A stretch of DNA of 19,571 nucleotides from Pseudomonadota bacterium. GTDB lineage: Bacteria; Pseudomonadota; Gammaproteobacteria; Burkholderiales; Burkholderiaceae_D. The stretch spans positions 1 through 19,571 of the forward strand of contig JAEWEK010000004.1 in assembly GCA_023389425.1 (NCBI GenBank), written 5' to 3'. Positions within the stretch are counted from its first letter, which is position 1; each line of letters begins with the position of its first letter. A program made the position numbers and the translations under genes. Below the pieces are notes generated by a model. That model did no database searches. It saw nothing but the letters and a program-made list of their open reading frames with translations, and was not told the origin of the DNA. Of this stretch, positions 1 through 7,494 are shown piece by piece.

Positions 1-187
1 CAATGGGGTTCCCGCCTCCGCGGGAACGACGGTCTTGTAATGTCGCGTTAGTGGCGCGAGACGGTCTTAGCGCCACTAACGCGACATCGCTAAAGCAAAA
101 CGTGCCGGCAGTGCCCGCACAATGGGGTTCCCGCCTCCGCGGGAACGACGGACTGTCGCGTTAGTGGGGCGAGACGGTTCTAGCGCC
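1..187. repeat. REP-like direct repeat pair downstream of sbcB
   Basis: Two copies of one module lie 119 bp apart, at 1-74 and 120-187. Each has a palindromic core (GTTCCCGC-CTCC-GCGGGAAC type; the identical 32-bp blocks are 1-32 and 120-151), then GTCGCGTTAGTGG, GCGAGACGG and TAGCGCC. The copy nearest sbcB ends inside the gene: its TAGCGCC contains the stop and the last codons. The distal copy also forms a perfect 17-bp hairpin (arms 41-57 and 70-86, 12-nt loop). These are repetitive extragenic palindromes; none has a T-tract, so termination would have to be by the stem alone. The same core recurs at 6129-6159, and a variant recurs at 14612-14631. Confidence 0.85.
41..86. repeat. Perfect 17-bp inverted repeat (hairpin)
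   Basis: TGTCGCGTTAGTGGCGC (41-57) is exactly complementary to 70-86, with a 12-nt loop at 58-69. It lies about 95 bp past the sbcB stop and could fold in the sbcB transcript as a 3' stabiliser. No T-run follows on either strand. Confidence 0.8.
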
Positions 188-1625
188 GCACCGGCGCAAT
201 CGACTCCGCGTAATCGTACAGCGCGCCAAGAATCTCTTCCCCGCGCTCGTCCGCCGTCTCCGACAGCACATCGATCTCTCCCATCAACTGCTCGATCGTC
301 CGCGCGCCGCCCGCACCTTCGTACAGGCGCGCCGCGCGATGCTCTTCCCACTGCGCCAATTCCTGCTCCGACAAAGTGTGCGGGAAATTGCGTGCGCGGT
401 AGCGGAAGACGAGTTCGCCCAGACGCTGGTCGTCGAAGGACGGCCGCATCTGCGCGAGGCGTTCCGGCGATTCCATGCGCAAGGATTCCAGCTTGCGCCG
501 GTCGCCATTGCCGACGAAGCCGCCGTACAAATCTTCATCCACGTCCGCCGCTTCCGCGCGCGGCCGCTGGTACACCTGCGCCCACACCTCCGCCATCTGC
601 GGCCCGCGCGCCGCCAAGGCCGCGTTCGCCAGCCCTTGCTCGATATCGATCCCCCACCGCGCCGCCTGCGCCGCACTCAGTGTTTTGAGATTGGACACCA
701 GCATCGGCGATTTGTTCAGGTGGACGCTCTTGATCGGCAGGCGCGTCACGCCTTCCGGCAGGTCGGCGCTGCGGGTGAACATGCGCAGGCGGATCGTGTC
801 CACATCCAGCCCGAACAGCTCGGTCGGGTCGTAGCAGCAATCCCAAACCAGGATTTCGTTCTTGTTGGTCGGATGCGCCGCCAGCGGCCACACCAGCGCC
901 AGGCAGCCGCGCTCCGCCGGGAACATGCCGGACACGTGCAGGAAAGGCTGGCGCAGCGCCGGATCCAGGTGCAGGCCCATTTCCTGTGCGACCTTGTCCT
1001 TGTTGCGCAGGCTGAGGCAGAACTCGAACAGCCGTGGCTGCTTGTCGCGGATCAGGCGCGCCATCGCGATGGTCGCGCGCACGTCCGACAGCGCATCGTG
1101 CGCCGCTTCGTGCACGAGGCCGTTGGCGCGCGTCAGGTTCTCCAGCCTGAAGCTGGGCTTGCCATCTTCATTGCGCGGCCACTCGATGCCTTCCGGCCGC
1201 AGCGCGTAGGTCATGCGCACGACGTCGAGCAGGTCCCAGCGGCCGCAACCGTTCTGCCACTCGCGCGCATACGGATCCATCAGGTTGCGCCAGAACAGGT
1301 GGCGCGTGATTTCGTCGTCGAAGCGGATGGTGTTGTAGCCGACGCCGATCGTGCCCGGCTGGCTGAACGCGTCGGAAATGGTCGCCGCAAACTGGTGCTC
1401 AGGCACACCCCATTCCAGGCATTGCTGCGGCGTGATGCCGGTGATCAGGCAGGACTGCGGATCGGGCAGGAAGTCCGGCGCCGGCTGGCAATACAGCATG
1501 ATCGGGTCGCCGATTTCGTTCAGCTCGGCGTCGGTGCGGATGGCGGCGAACTGGGCCGGCCGGTCGCGCCGCGGCACCGCGCCGAAGGTTTCATAGTCGT
1601 GCCAGAGGAAGGTATGGTTGCTCAT
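180..1625 (-). CDS. sbcB: Exodeoxyribonuclease I
   Basis: 481 aa, close to the 475 of E. coli ExoI. This enzyme degrades single-stranded DNA 3'->5' and acts in recombination, mismatch repair and end processing in the cytoplasm. The DEDDh exonuclease signature is complete: D10-x-E12 in WHDYETFG, the conserved aspartate in NTIRFDDE (about 103), and H176/D181 in HDALSDV. The C-terminal half has the ExoI SH3-like and helical extension. I chose ATG at 1625 because MSNHTFLWHDYETFG starts as in homologues; a longer frame to 1724 would run back into the upstream cyclase gene. No strong Shine-Dalgarno is visible. It lies 46 bp after the diguanylate cyclase on the same strand, so co-transcription is possible. 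The 3' end is embedded in a REP-like repeat. Identification is firm. Confidence 0.95.
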   Translation of the reverse strand: MSNHTFLWHDYETFGAVPRRDRPAQFAAIRTDAELNEIGDPIMLYCQPAPDFLPDPQSCLITGITPQQCLEWGVPEHQFAATISDAFSQPGTIGVGYNTIRFDDEITRHLFWRNLMDPYAREWQNGCGRWDLLDVVRMTYALRPEGIEWPRNEDGKPSFRLENLTRANGLVHEAAHDALSDVRATIAMARLIRDKQPRLFEFCLSLRNKDKVAQEMGLHLDPALRQPFLHVSGMFPAERGCLALVWPLAAHPTNKNEILVWDCCYDPTELFGLDVDTIRLRMFTRSADLPEGVTRLPIKSVHLNKSPMLVSNLKTLSAAQAARWGIDIEQGLANAALAARGPQMAEVWAQVYQRPRAEAADVDEDLYGGFVGNGDRRKLESLRMESPERLAQMRPSFDDQRLGELVFRYRARNFPHTLSEQELAQWEEHRAARLYEGAGGARTIEQLMGEIDVLSETADERGEEILGALYDYAESIAPVRR

Positions 1626-1671
1626 AAAGGTGTGCTTCGCGGCCCGCGCAGTGCGGGCGAGGGTCAATCGG

Positions 1672-2637
1672 TCACAGCGAAATCGTGTCGCGGCCGGCTT
1701 CCTTGGCGCGGTAGAGCGCGGCATCGGCGGCCTCGACCAGCGCGTCGTCGCTCAGGCCCGGCTCGAGCGAGGCGATGCCGAAGGAGCCGGTGATGTGCGG
1801 CAGCGGCAGGCGCATGTCGTCGAACACTACGGTCTCGCGGATGCGCTTGCACAGGCGGTCGGCTACGCTCACGGCGATCTTGCTGGTGGTTTCTGGCAGC
1901 ACGACCATCATCTCTTCGCCGCCGTAGCGCACAGCATAATCGGTCGGACGCAGCGCGTTGCGGATCACGCTGGCGGCGACGCACAAGGCACTGTCGCCGG
2001 CCAAATGACCATGCGTGTCGTTGAACTTCTTGAAATGGTCGAGGTCTATCATCACCAGGGACAGCGCACGGCCGTCCTGGCGGGCGCGCCCGACCAGCTT
2101 GGTCAGCATCTCGTTCAGCCAGGCGCGGTTGTACAGGCCGGTAAGCGGGTCGTTCAGCGACAGCTGCCGGTAGAACTCGCCCAGCTTCTGGCGTCGGCGC
2201 AGCAATGCGTTGGCGGCGCGCACGCGAAAGGACAGCAGCCGCAGCAGGTTGCGCGGCAGTGCGCTGGATTCTTCGATCAATTGCCACACGAGTTTGTGCT
2301 CGATGATGAGCAATTCGCTGTCTTCGGTGGCCGTGATGCGCGACAAATTGGGGGCCTCGTCCAGTACCGACTGTTCGCCCACGCTTTCGCCGGGGTGGAT
2401 CATCGTGACCGTGCTGTCGTGAATGCCCACCGGCACGTCCGACTCCACGGCCAAGGCACCGGACAGCACGATGTACAGCCGTGCAAGGAAAGGATCGGAC
2501 ACCAACCCGGCTTTGGGAACGCGGACCACCTCGCAGCCCGCCAGCGCAGCGACGACAGCTGGTTCATTCGACTCGCTGAACAGCTGCAAGTCGCGGATCG
2601 TGTAGCGGGAGGCACCGAATGTGCCGATCGGTTCCAA
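1672..2637 (-). CDS. Diguanylate cyclase with N-terminal cyclic-nucleotide-binding-like domain
   Basis: 321 aa, with no membrane segment or signal peptide. Residues about 15-130 look like a Crp-type cNMP-binding beta-roll: YIVLSGALAV, then a GESVGEQS segment resembling the phosphate-binding cassette. A helical linker follows, then a GGDEF domain (about 155-321) with DPLTGLYNR (163-171), MIDLDHFKKFND and the active-site variant GGEEM (239-243). RPTD (230-233) matches the RxxD inhibitory site, so feedback inhibition by c-di-GMP is expected. The likely role is synthesis of c-di-GMP from GTP in the cytoplasm, with the N-terminal domain as ligand sensor. Whether it binds cAMP, c-di-GMP or nothing cannot be told. 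It is divergent from the metal-receptor gene, with 98 bp between the starts, and is followed 46 bp later by sbcB. Confidence 0.9.
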   Translation of the reverse strand: MEPIGTFGASRYTIRDLQLFSESNEPAVVAALAGCEVVRVPKAGLVSDPFLARLYIVLSGALAVESDVPVGIHDSTVTMIHPGESVGEQSVLDEAPNLSRITATEDSELLIIEHKLVWQLIEESSALPRNLLRLLSFRVRAANALLRRRQKLGEFYRQLSLNDPLTGLYNRAWLNEMLTKLVGRARQDGRALSLVMIDLDHFKKFNDTHGHLAGDSALCVAASVIRNALRPTDYAVRYGGEEMMVVLPETTSKIAVSVADRLCKRIRETVVFDDMRLPLPHITGSFGIASLEPGLSDDALVEAADAALYRAKEAGRDTISL

Positions 2638-2735
2638 AGTTGTTCCCCAGTATTGATATTGCCGAACATGATACCCGATTGGAAGATACTAGCGGTCGCT
2701 GGCGTTTCATAAACAACAGTGGTCCAATAGCGTTC

Positions 2736-3551
2736 ATGCAAGTGCTTACTCACCGCCTGACGGACGCGCTGGGCCGCGTCCACACTCCCGCGCCGGATGC
2801 CCGCATCGTCTCGCTGGTACCTTCCATTACCGAATTGCTGTGCGATCTGGGCCTGGCATCCAGGCTGGTCGGCCGCACGGGTTTCTGCATTCACCCGGCC
2901 GATGTGGTCGCCGGCATTGCCAAGGTGGGCGGCACCAAGGATGTGAATATCGACAAGATCCGCAAGCTGGCGCCGACGCATCTCGTCGTCAATATCGACG
3001 AGAACGAGAAGCCAACGGTCGACAAGCTCGCCGAATTCGTGCCGAATATCGTGGTGACGTATCCCTTGGTCCCGCGTGACAACCTCGGCTTGGCGCAACT
3101 GATGGGCGGCATCTTCGGCGCGGAGGAGGCAGCCGGACGTTGGTGCGCGGCATTCGAAGCCGAGTACGCGGCGCTGCGCTCTTCCACGGGCGGCCCGGCG
3201 CGGACCGTGCTGTACTGCATCTGGAAGGATCCGTGGATGAGCGTGTCCGCTGCCACCTACATCGCCGCGATGCTGGCCGAGCTGGGCTGGACGGTGCCGC
3301 GGCTGGCGCCGGACGATACGCGCTATCCGCGTTTCGCGTGGTCCGACCAGCTCGTGGCGGGGCTGGATGCGGTGCTCTTGTCGACCGAACCCTATCGTTT
3401 CACCGACGAACATGCGGACGCGCTGGAGCGGCAGTTGGGCATTCCGGTGTTTCTGGTCGACGGGGAAATGATGTCGTGGTACGGGAGCAGGGCGCTGGCG
3501 GGATTGCGTTATCTGCGCGACGTGCGGGCGATGGTGGAGGGAACCGGCTGA
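2736..3551 (+). CDS. BtuF-like helical-backbone metal receptor (cobalamin-binding family), no signal peptide
   Basis: 271 aa. ARIVSLVPSITELLCDLGL, VGRTGFCIHP and VGGTKDVNIDKI are the typical opening of the BtuF/FepB-type class III solute-binding fold. The C-terminal lobe contains FAWSDQLVAGLDAVLLSTEPYRF. Unlike true periplasmic BtuF, the predicted start (ATG 2736) gives no signal peptide. The frame stays open upstream to 2619, but that extension is not hydrophobic and would overlap the divergent cyclase start. Many beta- and gammaproteobacteria have such leaderless relatives annotated 'cobalamin-binding protein'. No permease or ATPase gene is adjacent, so a transport role is not supported by context. 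Ligand and location remain uncertain. Confidence 0.85.
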   Translation: MQVLTHRLTDALGRVHTPAPDARIVSLVPSITELLCDLGLASRLVGRTGFCIHPADVVAGIAKVGGTKDVNIDKIRKLAPTHLVVNIDENEKPTVDKLAEFVPNIVVTYPLVPRDNLGLAQLMGGIFGAEEAAGRWCAAFEAEYAALRSSTGGPARTVLYCIWKDPWMSVSAATYIAAMLAELGWTVPRLAPDDTRYPRFAWSDQLVAGLDAVLLSTEPYRFTDEHADALERQLGIPVFLVDGEMMSWYGSRALAGLRYLRDVRAMVEGTG

Positions 3552-3552
3552 G

Positions 3553-3588
3553 ACAGCGTCGCCACCGCCTGCGCGAGGACGACGCTGT
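3553..3588. terminator. Stem-loop between convergent genes
   Basis: ACAGCGTCG (3553-3561) pairs perfectly with CGACGCTGT (3580-3588) across an 18-nt loop. It begins 2 nt after the stop of the metal receptor and ends 11 nt before the 3' end of the convergent HPF gene. Position suggests a shared bidirectional terminator, but no T-tract follows on either strand. Confidence 0.45.
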
Positions 3589-3599
3589 GCGCCACGACC

Positions 3600-3974
3600 T
3601 CAGGAACTTGTGAGGTTCTTGTACGATTCCGCTTCCACCGGCAGCGGTTCGTGCATTTTCTTCGCATTCAGACGGCCAAGCGCGCTGTCGATTGCACGTT
3701 CGAGCTTGCCGCCGGCCTTGGCTATGGCCTGGTGCAGGTCGGCGGCATGCTCATGCACCACCACCGACTCATATCCGGTCACGCGCGCTTCCATCATGCA
3801 GTGATTGCCGCCATCGGCGCGCTTTTGCTGGTTCTCGTTACTCAGGTGCACATCCACTCGGCGGATGTGCTCGCCGAATCGTCCCACCGCGTTCTCGACC
3901 TCGGTCCGCACGTAGTCGTCCAGCCCTTGATGCCGGGTCTTGAAGCTGTTGTCGGTGTTAACGCTGATATCCAT
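3600..3974 (-). CDS. HPF/RaiA-family ribosome-associated protein
   Basis: 124 aa, in the range of short HPF/RaiA (S30AE, formerly sigma-54 modulation) proteins. The family binds the 30S A/P-site region and silences or dimerises ribosomes in stress and stationary phase. Visible features are the opening MDISVNTDNSF, the segment VDVHLSNENQQKR, then EARVTGYESVVVHEHAADLHQAIAKA and ERAIDSALGRLNAKK, which follow the beta-alpha-beta-beta-beta-alpha pattern of the fold. The C-terminal dimerisation domain of long HPF is absent. Start ATG 3974 is supported by AAGGAG 8 nt upstream; the frame extends to 4031 without an SD. The leader has a 7-bp inverted repeat around the SD. It is separate from any rpoN/pts cluster, so this is probably an accessory paralogue rather than the main HPF. 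Confidence 0.88.
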   Translation of the reverse strand: MDISVNTDNSFKTRHQGLDDYVRTEVENAVGRFGEHIRRVDVHLSNENQQKRADGGNHCMMEARVTGYESVVVHEHAADLHQAIAKAGGKLERAIDSALGRLNAKKMHEPLPVEAESYKNLTSS

Positions 3975-3975
3975 G

Positions 3976-4009
3976 AGATCACTCCTTTCCGTGTAACCCG
4001 ATGTGATCT
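3976..4009 (-). promoter_or_regulatory. Inverted repeat around the HPF-gene Shine-Dalgarno
   Basis: AGATCAC (3976-3982) and GTGATCT (4003-4009) form a perfect 7-bp inverted repeat. One arm lies directly before the start codon and the AAGGAG ribosome site lies in the 20-nt gap. In RNA this would place a stem between SD and AUG; in DNA it could be an operator half-site pair. Function is inferred only. Confidence 0.35.
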
Positions 4010-4047
4010 TACGCTTTTCGCCAGCCCTCAAGCGCCCCCGACGACGG

Positions 4048-4719
4048 TCACTGGTTCAGCATGCCGGCCGCAATATTGATCGACAACCCGAGAATGGCGA
4101 CGTTGAAGAAGAACGACAACACGGACTGCGCCAGCGCGAGTTTGCGCATGTGGCGGCTCTGGACGGTCACGTCCGAGGTCTGGGCGGCGACCGCGATGGT
4201 GAATGAGAAATACAGGAAATCCCAGTAATCCGGCTGGTTCATTTCGGCAGGGAACTGCAGCGGGCGCACTTTTTCGCGCGACAGGTAGAACAAATGAGCG
4301 TAGTGGAAGCAGAACAGCATGCCCACCACCAGCCACGAGCCCAGCACCGTCAGTGCCGTGAAGGCATAGCGCAGCGGACGCTGGTCCGCTTTCAGATGGG
4401 GAATATCGCCGAGCTCCCAGATAATGGCCGACATGCTCAGGACCGCGCCCAGGACCAGTGCGAGCAGGACGATGCCCGCGTTCTCGTCCTGCTTGTCGGC
4501 GATCTCGCGGACACGCCGATGGTCAGAGTGCATGATGACCCACATCATCGTCATCAGGTACAACCACACGGCCGCGTTCCAGCCGAGCAGGGCGCGGGTG
4601 AGCGGTGCTTCCGTGTTCGGCAAGAGCAGTCCGACCACGACCCCGACCGCGATCGCGAGGGACAGGTGAGGGCGGGACTGGATGAATCGGTGACCGAGCA
4701 GGTTCTTGCCGTCGTTCAT
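4048..4719 (-). CDS. DUF1345 integral membrane protein
   Basis: 223 aa with five or six hydrophobic segments (about 19-33, 42-63, 82-102, 118-145, 168-185, 196-220). The C-terminal block, from DYWDFLYFSFTIAVAAQTSD through to RHMRKLALAQSVLSFFFN, is the conserved signature of the DUF1345 family of bacterial inner-membrane proteins, whose function is not established. The YFSFT...QTSD loop between two helices superficially resembles the pore loop of two-TM cation channels; that is an inference. The gene starts at ATG 4719 with no clear SD. A 9-bp inverted repeat lies immediately upstream, between this gene and the MFS gene, whose stop is 44 bp away on the same strand. Confidence 0.85.
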   Translation of the reverse strand: MNDGKNLLGHRFIQSRPHLSLAIAVGVVVGLLLPNTEAPLTRALLGWNAAVWLYLMTMMWVIMHSDHRRVREIADKQDENAGIVLLALVLGAVLSMSAIIWELGDIPHLKADQRPLRYAFTALTVLGSWLVVGMLFCFHYAHLFYLSREKVRPLQFPAEMNQPDYWDFLYFSFTIAVAAQTSDVTVQSRHMRKLALAQSVLSFFFNVAILGLSINIAAGMLNQ

Positions 4720-4722
4720 GGA

Positions 4723-4751
4723 AATGGCTGGAATGTTATCGTCCAGCCATT
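4723..4751 (-). promoter_or_regulatory. 9-bp stem-loop just upstream of the DUF1345 start
   Basis: AATGGCTGG (4723-4731) pairs with CCAGCCATT (4743-4751) around an 11-nt loop. It ends 3 nt before the ATG at 4719 and starts 12 nt after the MFS stop. It may be a weak terminator for the MFS gene, without a T-tract, or a structure that hides the DUF1345 ribosome site. Confidence 0.45.
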
Positions 4752-4763
4752 ATTCCACATCGC

Positions 4764-6014
4764 TCAGGAAGCGCGCGCCGCTTCTTCCTTCTCGTGGTGC
4801 GGGAAGCGGTCCATCTTCGACAGCACCGGGAACAGGATCGACCAGATGCCGGTGACGGCCAGCGTGGCCGCGCCGCCGAGCAGGATCGCGCGGACCAGGC
4901 CGAACCAGCCGGCGGTCAGGCCCGATTCGAACTCGCCCAGCTCGTTGGAGGCGCCAATGAACACCGAGTTGACGGCGGACACGCGGCCGCGGATCTCGTC
5001 CGGCGTTTCGTATTGCACCAGCAAGTGACGCACGTAAACGCTGATCATGTCGCCGGCGCCGAGGATCGCCAGCGAGACGAGCGCGACCGCGAAGCTGCCG
5101 GTCCAGCCGAGGACCAGGGTGGCTAGGCCGAACAGCCCCACGCCGCCGAACATCCAGAAGCCGACGCGGCGGCGGATGGGAAAGAAGGCCAGCGCAATCG
5201 AGCACAAGGCAGCGCCGGCGCCGGGCGCGGTCCGCAACAGGCCGAGGCCGGTCGGGCCCGCGTGCAGCACGTCATGCGCGTAGGCCGGCAGGAGGGCGGT
5301 GGCGCCGCCGAACAGCACGGCGAACAGGTCGAGCGAGATGGCGCCCAGCACGATCGGGCGCGACCACACGAAGCGCAGGCCTTCGAGCAGGGTATGCCAG
5401 CTGACCGGGTTCTTGTTCATTGCCTGCGGCGCGCTTTTGGTGATGCCCATCAGGATGACGGCCAGCACCAGCAGTACCGACGAGCTCGCATACACGGCGG
5501 CCGGACCGAGGATGTACAGCACGCCGCCCAGCACCGGGCCGGTAATCACGGCGACGTGGAAGCTGGACGAACTGAGCGCGACCGCTTCGCTGAATTCTTC
5601 GTTGGGCACGATGTTGCGCAGTACCGCCTGCGAGGCCGGCATCATGAAGGCGCGGGCGCTGCCGAAGATGACGAGGATCGCGAACACGAAGCCGACGGCT
5701 GAACTTCCGCTGAAGGTGAACATCAAAAGAAGGAGCGCGCACAGCAGCTGGGCGGCCTGGCACAACTGGACGATCACGCGGCGGTTATGGGTATCGGCAA
5801 CGTGGCCGGCCCACAGGATCAACAGCAGGAAAGGAGCAAATTGCGCGAGGCCGATCAGACCAAGGTCGAACAGGCTGCCGGTAAGCTGGTACACCTGCCA
5901 GCCGACGGCCACGCTTTGCATCTGGACGGCAATCGTGCCGAGGAAACGGGAGGACAGGTAAAACGACAGGTTGCGGTTGCGAAGGACGCCCAGGCCGCGG
6001 GACGAGACTGACAT
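4764..6014 (-). CDS. MFS transporter, EntS/MFS_3-like
   Basis: 416 aa with about 12 hydrophobic segments, the usual major-facilitator size. The N-terminus (NLSFYLSSRFLGTIAVQMQSVAVGWQVYQLTGS) and the loop 2-3 motif GHVADTHNRR (70-79, consensus GxxxDxxxRR) are typical of the MFS_3/EntS-like branch. That branch includes enterobactin exporters and many uncharacterised drug or metabolite effluxers. An inner-membrane proton-driven exporter is expected. No siderophore genes lie nearby, so the substrate is unknown. ATG 6014 is the first start and gives the complete N-terminus. DUF1345 follows on the same strand after 44 bp. The upstream intergenic region carries a REP-like repeat cluster. Confidence 0.9.
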   Translation of the reverse strand: MSVSSRGLGVLRNRNLSFYLSSRFLGTIAVQMQSVAVGWQVYQLTGSLFDLGLIGLAQFAPFLLLILWAGHVADTHNRRVIVQLCQAAQLLCALLLLMFTFSGSSAVGFVFAILVIFGSARAFMMPASQAVLRNIVPNEEFSEAVALSSSSFHVAVITGPVLGGVLYILGPAAVYASSSVLLVLAVILMGITKSAPQAMNKNPVSWHTLLEGLRFVWSRPIVLGAISLDLFAVLFGGATALLPAYAHDVLHAGPTGLGLLRTAPGAGAALCSIALAFFPIRRRVGFWMFGGVGLFGLATLVLGWTGSFAVALVSLAILGAGDMISVYVRHLLVQYETPDEIRGRVSAVNSVFIGASNELGEFESGLTAGWFGLVRAILLGGAATLAVTGIWSILFPVLSKMDRFPHHEKEEAARAS

Positions 6015-6102
6015 AAATGCTTTCAGGACAATTGTTGGCGAACGCCACAGAGTATTGTGCCTGAAAAGCTGAATATATTAAGCACCACCGACAAAAGGCA
6101 GG

Positions 6103-6196
6103 CCGCCAAGACAGACCGCCAAGACAGACCGTCGTTCCCGCGCAGGCGGGAACCCCATTTATCCAACATAAACAATTGCTGCGGGAACGACGGTCC
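6103..6196. repeat. REP-like repeat cluster with 15-bp inverted ends
   Basis: The only sizeable gap between the MFS and methyltransferase genes (6015-6220) contains three structures. A 13-bp tandem duplication CCGCCAAGACAGA lies at 6103-6115 and 6116-6128. A complete palindromic core (GTTCCCGC-GCAG-GCGGGAAC) lies within 6129-6159, in opposite orientation to the copies at the window start. A solitary half-copy lies at 6181-6195. GACCGTCGTTCCCGC (6127-6141) and 6181-6195 are perfect inverted repeats of each other, which would make a large alternative stem. The adjoining GACCGTCG flank is shared with the copies at 1-151, so this is one repeat family. Confidence 0.8.
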
Positions 6197-6220
6197 ATCG
6201 AACCACTTAGCTGTAAAGGC

Positions 6221-6952
6221 TTACTTCACAAACCTCACCGCAAACTTGTCATCCGGCTGGTCCTTCATTTCCCAGAAGGGTTTTTCGCGCGGATCCGACG
6301 GAGCGCGCAGGTAGTCGCTCTTGCTGTCGACCTTGAAGCCGGCCTTGGTCACTTCCTCGATCACGGTCGCCTCATCGATGCGATGTAGGGTCTTGGTGTC
6401 GTTCAGGCCGTGGCCGGCCTTGGCCGAATTATCGATGACCACGAACTTGCCGCCCGGCTTGAGCGCATCGTAAATGTGCTTGTTCATCGCGTTGCGGTCG
6501 GTCGGGGAGTTGACCACGTCGTGATAGTTCATATTAATGACGACGAGGTCGAGCGGCGGCAAATCCTTGGCCGGATTTTCCATCGGGGTCACCACCGCGC
6601 GCAGGTTCTGCTGCTTGTTGGCGGCGAGGCGCGCCTGCAGCTTCGGCGATTCCTTCTGCCCTTGCGCCCACACTTCGCCGCCCGGTCCCACGGCCGCGGC
6701 CAGCAGGGCGGAGCTGGTGCCGCCGCCGGCATCCAGGTCCAGCACTTTCATGCCGGGTTTGGCTTCGACAAAGGCGAGGAATTCCGCCGGCTTGCGCTTG
6801 GCGTCGCTCTTGCGGTCGTCGTCGGTGCGCGCCGGGCTGTTGATGGCGGCCTGATAGTTGGCTTGCGGCGAGGCTTCGGCGGCCAGTGCGTGACCGAAGA
6901 CAGCGCTCGCGGAGAGGGCGAGCACGGCGAGTGCGAGTCGATGTTTTTGCAT
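6221..6952 (-). CDS. Exported SAM-dependent methyltransferase-like protein
   Basis: 243 aa. Residues 1-25 form a classic Sec signal peptide: basic QKHR, a hydrophobic core, and a cleavage site near ALA-AE. The mature part is a Rossmann methyltransferase fold with motif I as VLDLDAGGGTS (70-80), DLVVINMNYHDVV as the motif IV region, and ALKPGGKFVVIDNSA as the post-motif. This fits the group of 'predicted methyltransferases' (COG4798-like) that carry signal peptides. SAM is not known in the periplasm, so either the fold is used differently or an extracellular substrate is modified; the activity is unproven. ATG 6952 has GGAAGG upstream. The gene is divergent from a truncated hydrolase. Confidence 0.85.
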   Translation of the reverse strand: MQKHRLALAVLALSASAVFGHALAAEASPQANYQAAINSPARTDDDRKSDAKRKPAEFLAFVEAKPGMKVLDLDAGGGTSSALLAAAVGPGGEVWAQGQKESPKLQARLAANKQQNLRAVVTPMENPAKDLPPLDLVVINMNYHDVVNSPTDRNAMNKHIYDALKPGGKFVVIDNSAKAGHGLNDTKTLHRIDEATVIEEVTKAGFKVDSKSDYLRAPSDPREKPFWEMKDQPDDKFAVRFVK

Positions 6953-7110
6953 TTAAGTGACCCTTCCAGTGAGATTGATCGGTGCGCCGCCTCCGCGTGC
7001 GCAACCCGCATAACATACCTGAAACCATTATCAGAAGCACCAACATTCGCGTGCATACGCCAATGCCCCGCCAAAATCGCCGAGAATGCCGATAGGGAGG
7101 ACGTACGAGT

Positions 7111-7494
7111 ATGCAGCAAGTCATGGTTGAGGATCGCCGCATTGAAACGGGACAGGGAGAAATGCTTGCCCGCCGCTGGCGGCACACGGATGCAAAGGTG
7201 CAACCGCCACCGATTCTCCTGTTCCACGACTCGCTCGGCAGCATTGGCTTGTGGCGTCAGTTTCCTGAAACCCTTGCACGCGCCACCGGACGCGATGTGA
7301 TCGCCTACGACCGCCTCGGCTTCGGCGAGTCGGATCCGCGCACCGGTACATTGGACAATGATTTCGTCCGCAGCGAAGCCGAGCACATCGTGCCGCTGCT
7401 GTGCGCCGCCCTGGGCATCGACCGCTTCGTCGCCTTCGGCCACAGCGTCGGCGGCGGCATGGCGGTGCATTGCGCGGCACTGCAATTGGTTTAG
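7111..7494 (+). pseudogene. Alpha/beta hydrolase, 3'-truncated
   Basis: 127 aa remain of a protein family that normally has about 250-300. The N-terminal part is intact. ILLFHDSLGSIGLW holds the oxyanion-hole loop, VIAYDRLGFGESD is the next strand, and FGHSVGGGMA is the nucleophile elbow with its serine. Soon afterwards, following CAALQLV, the frame ends at a TAG in sequence of clearly lower GC. The catalytic acid and histidine are therefore missing and the product cannot be an active hydrolase. AGGGAGG lies about 10 nt before ATG 7111, so the 5' end still looks expressible. The breakpoint near 7485 probably marks an insertion or deletion that brought in the 7490-8800 islet. Confidence 0.85.

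Noticed and set aside
1..151. Possible CRISPR array from the two identical 32-bp blocks
   Set aside because: Only two copies, 87 bp between them, palindromic cores that recur elsewhere in other orientations, and no cas genes.
339..1793. Long plus-strand open frame of 484 codons opposite sbcB
   Set aside because: It is the antisense of a clearly recognisable exonuclease I. Its translation is rich in Arg/His/Gln and low in motif content, typical of shadow frames in high-GC DNA.
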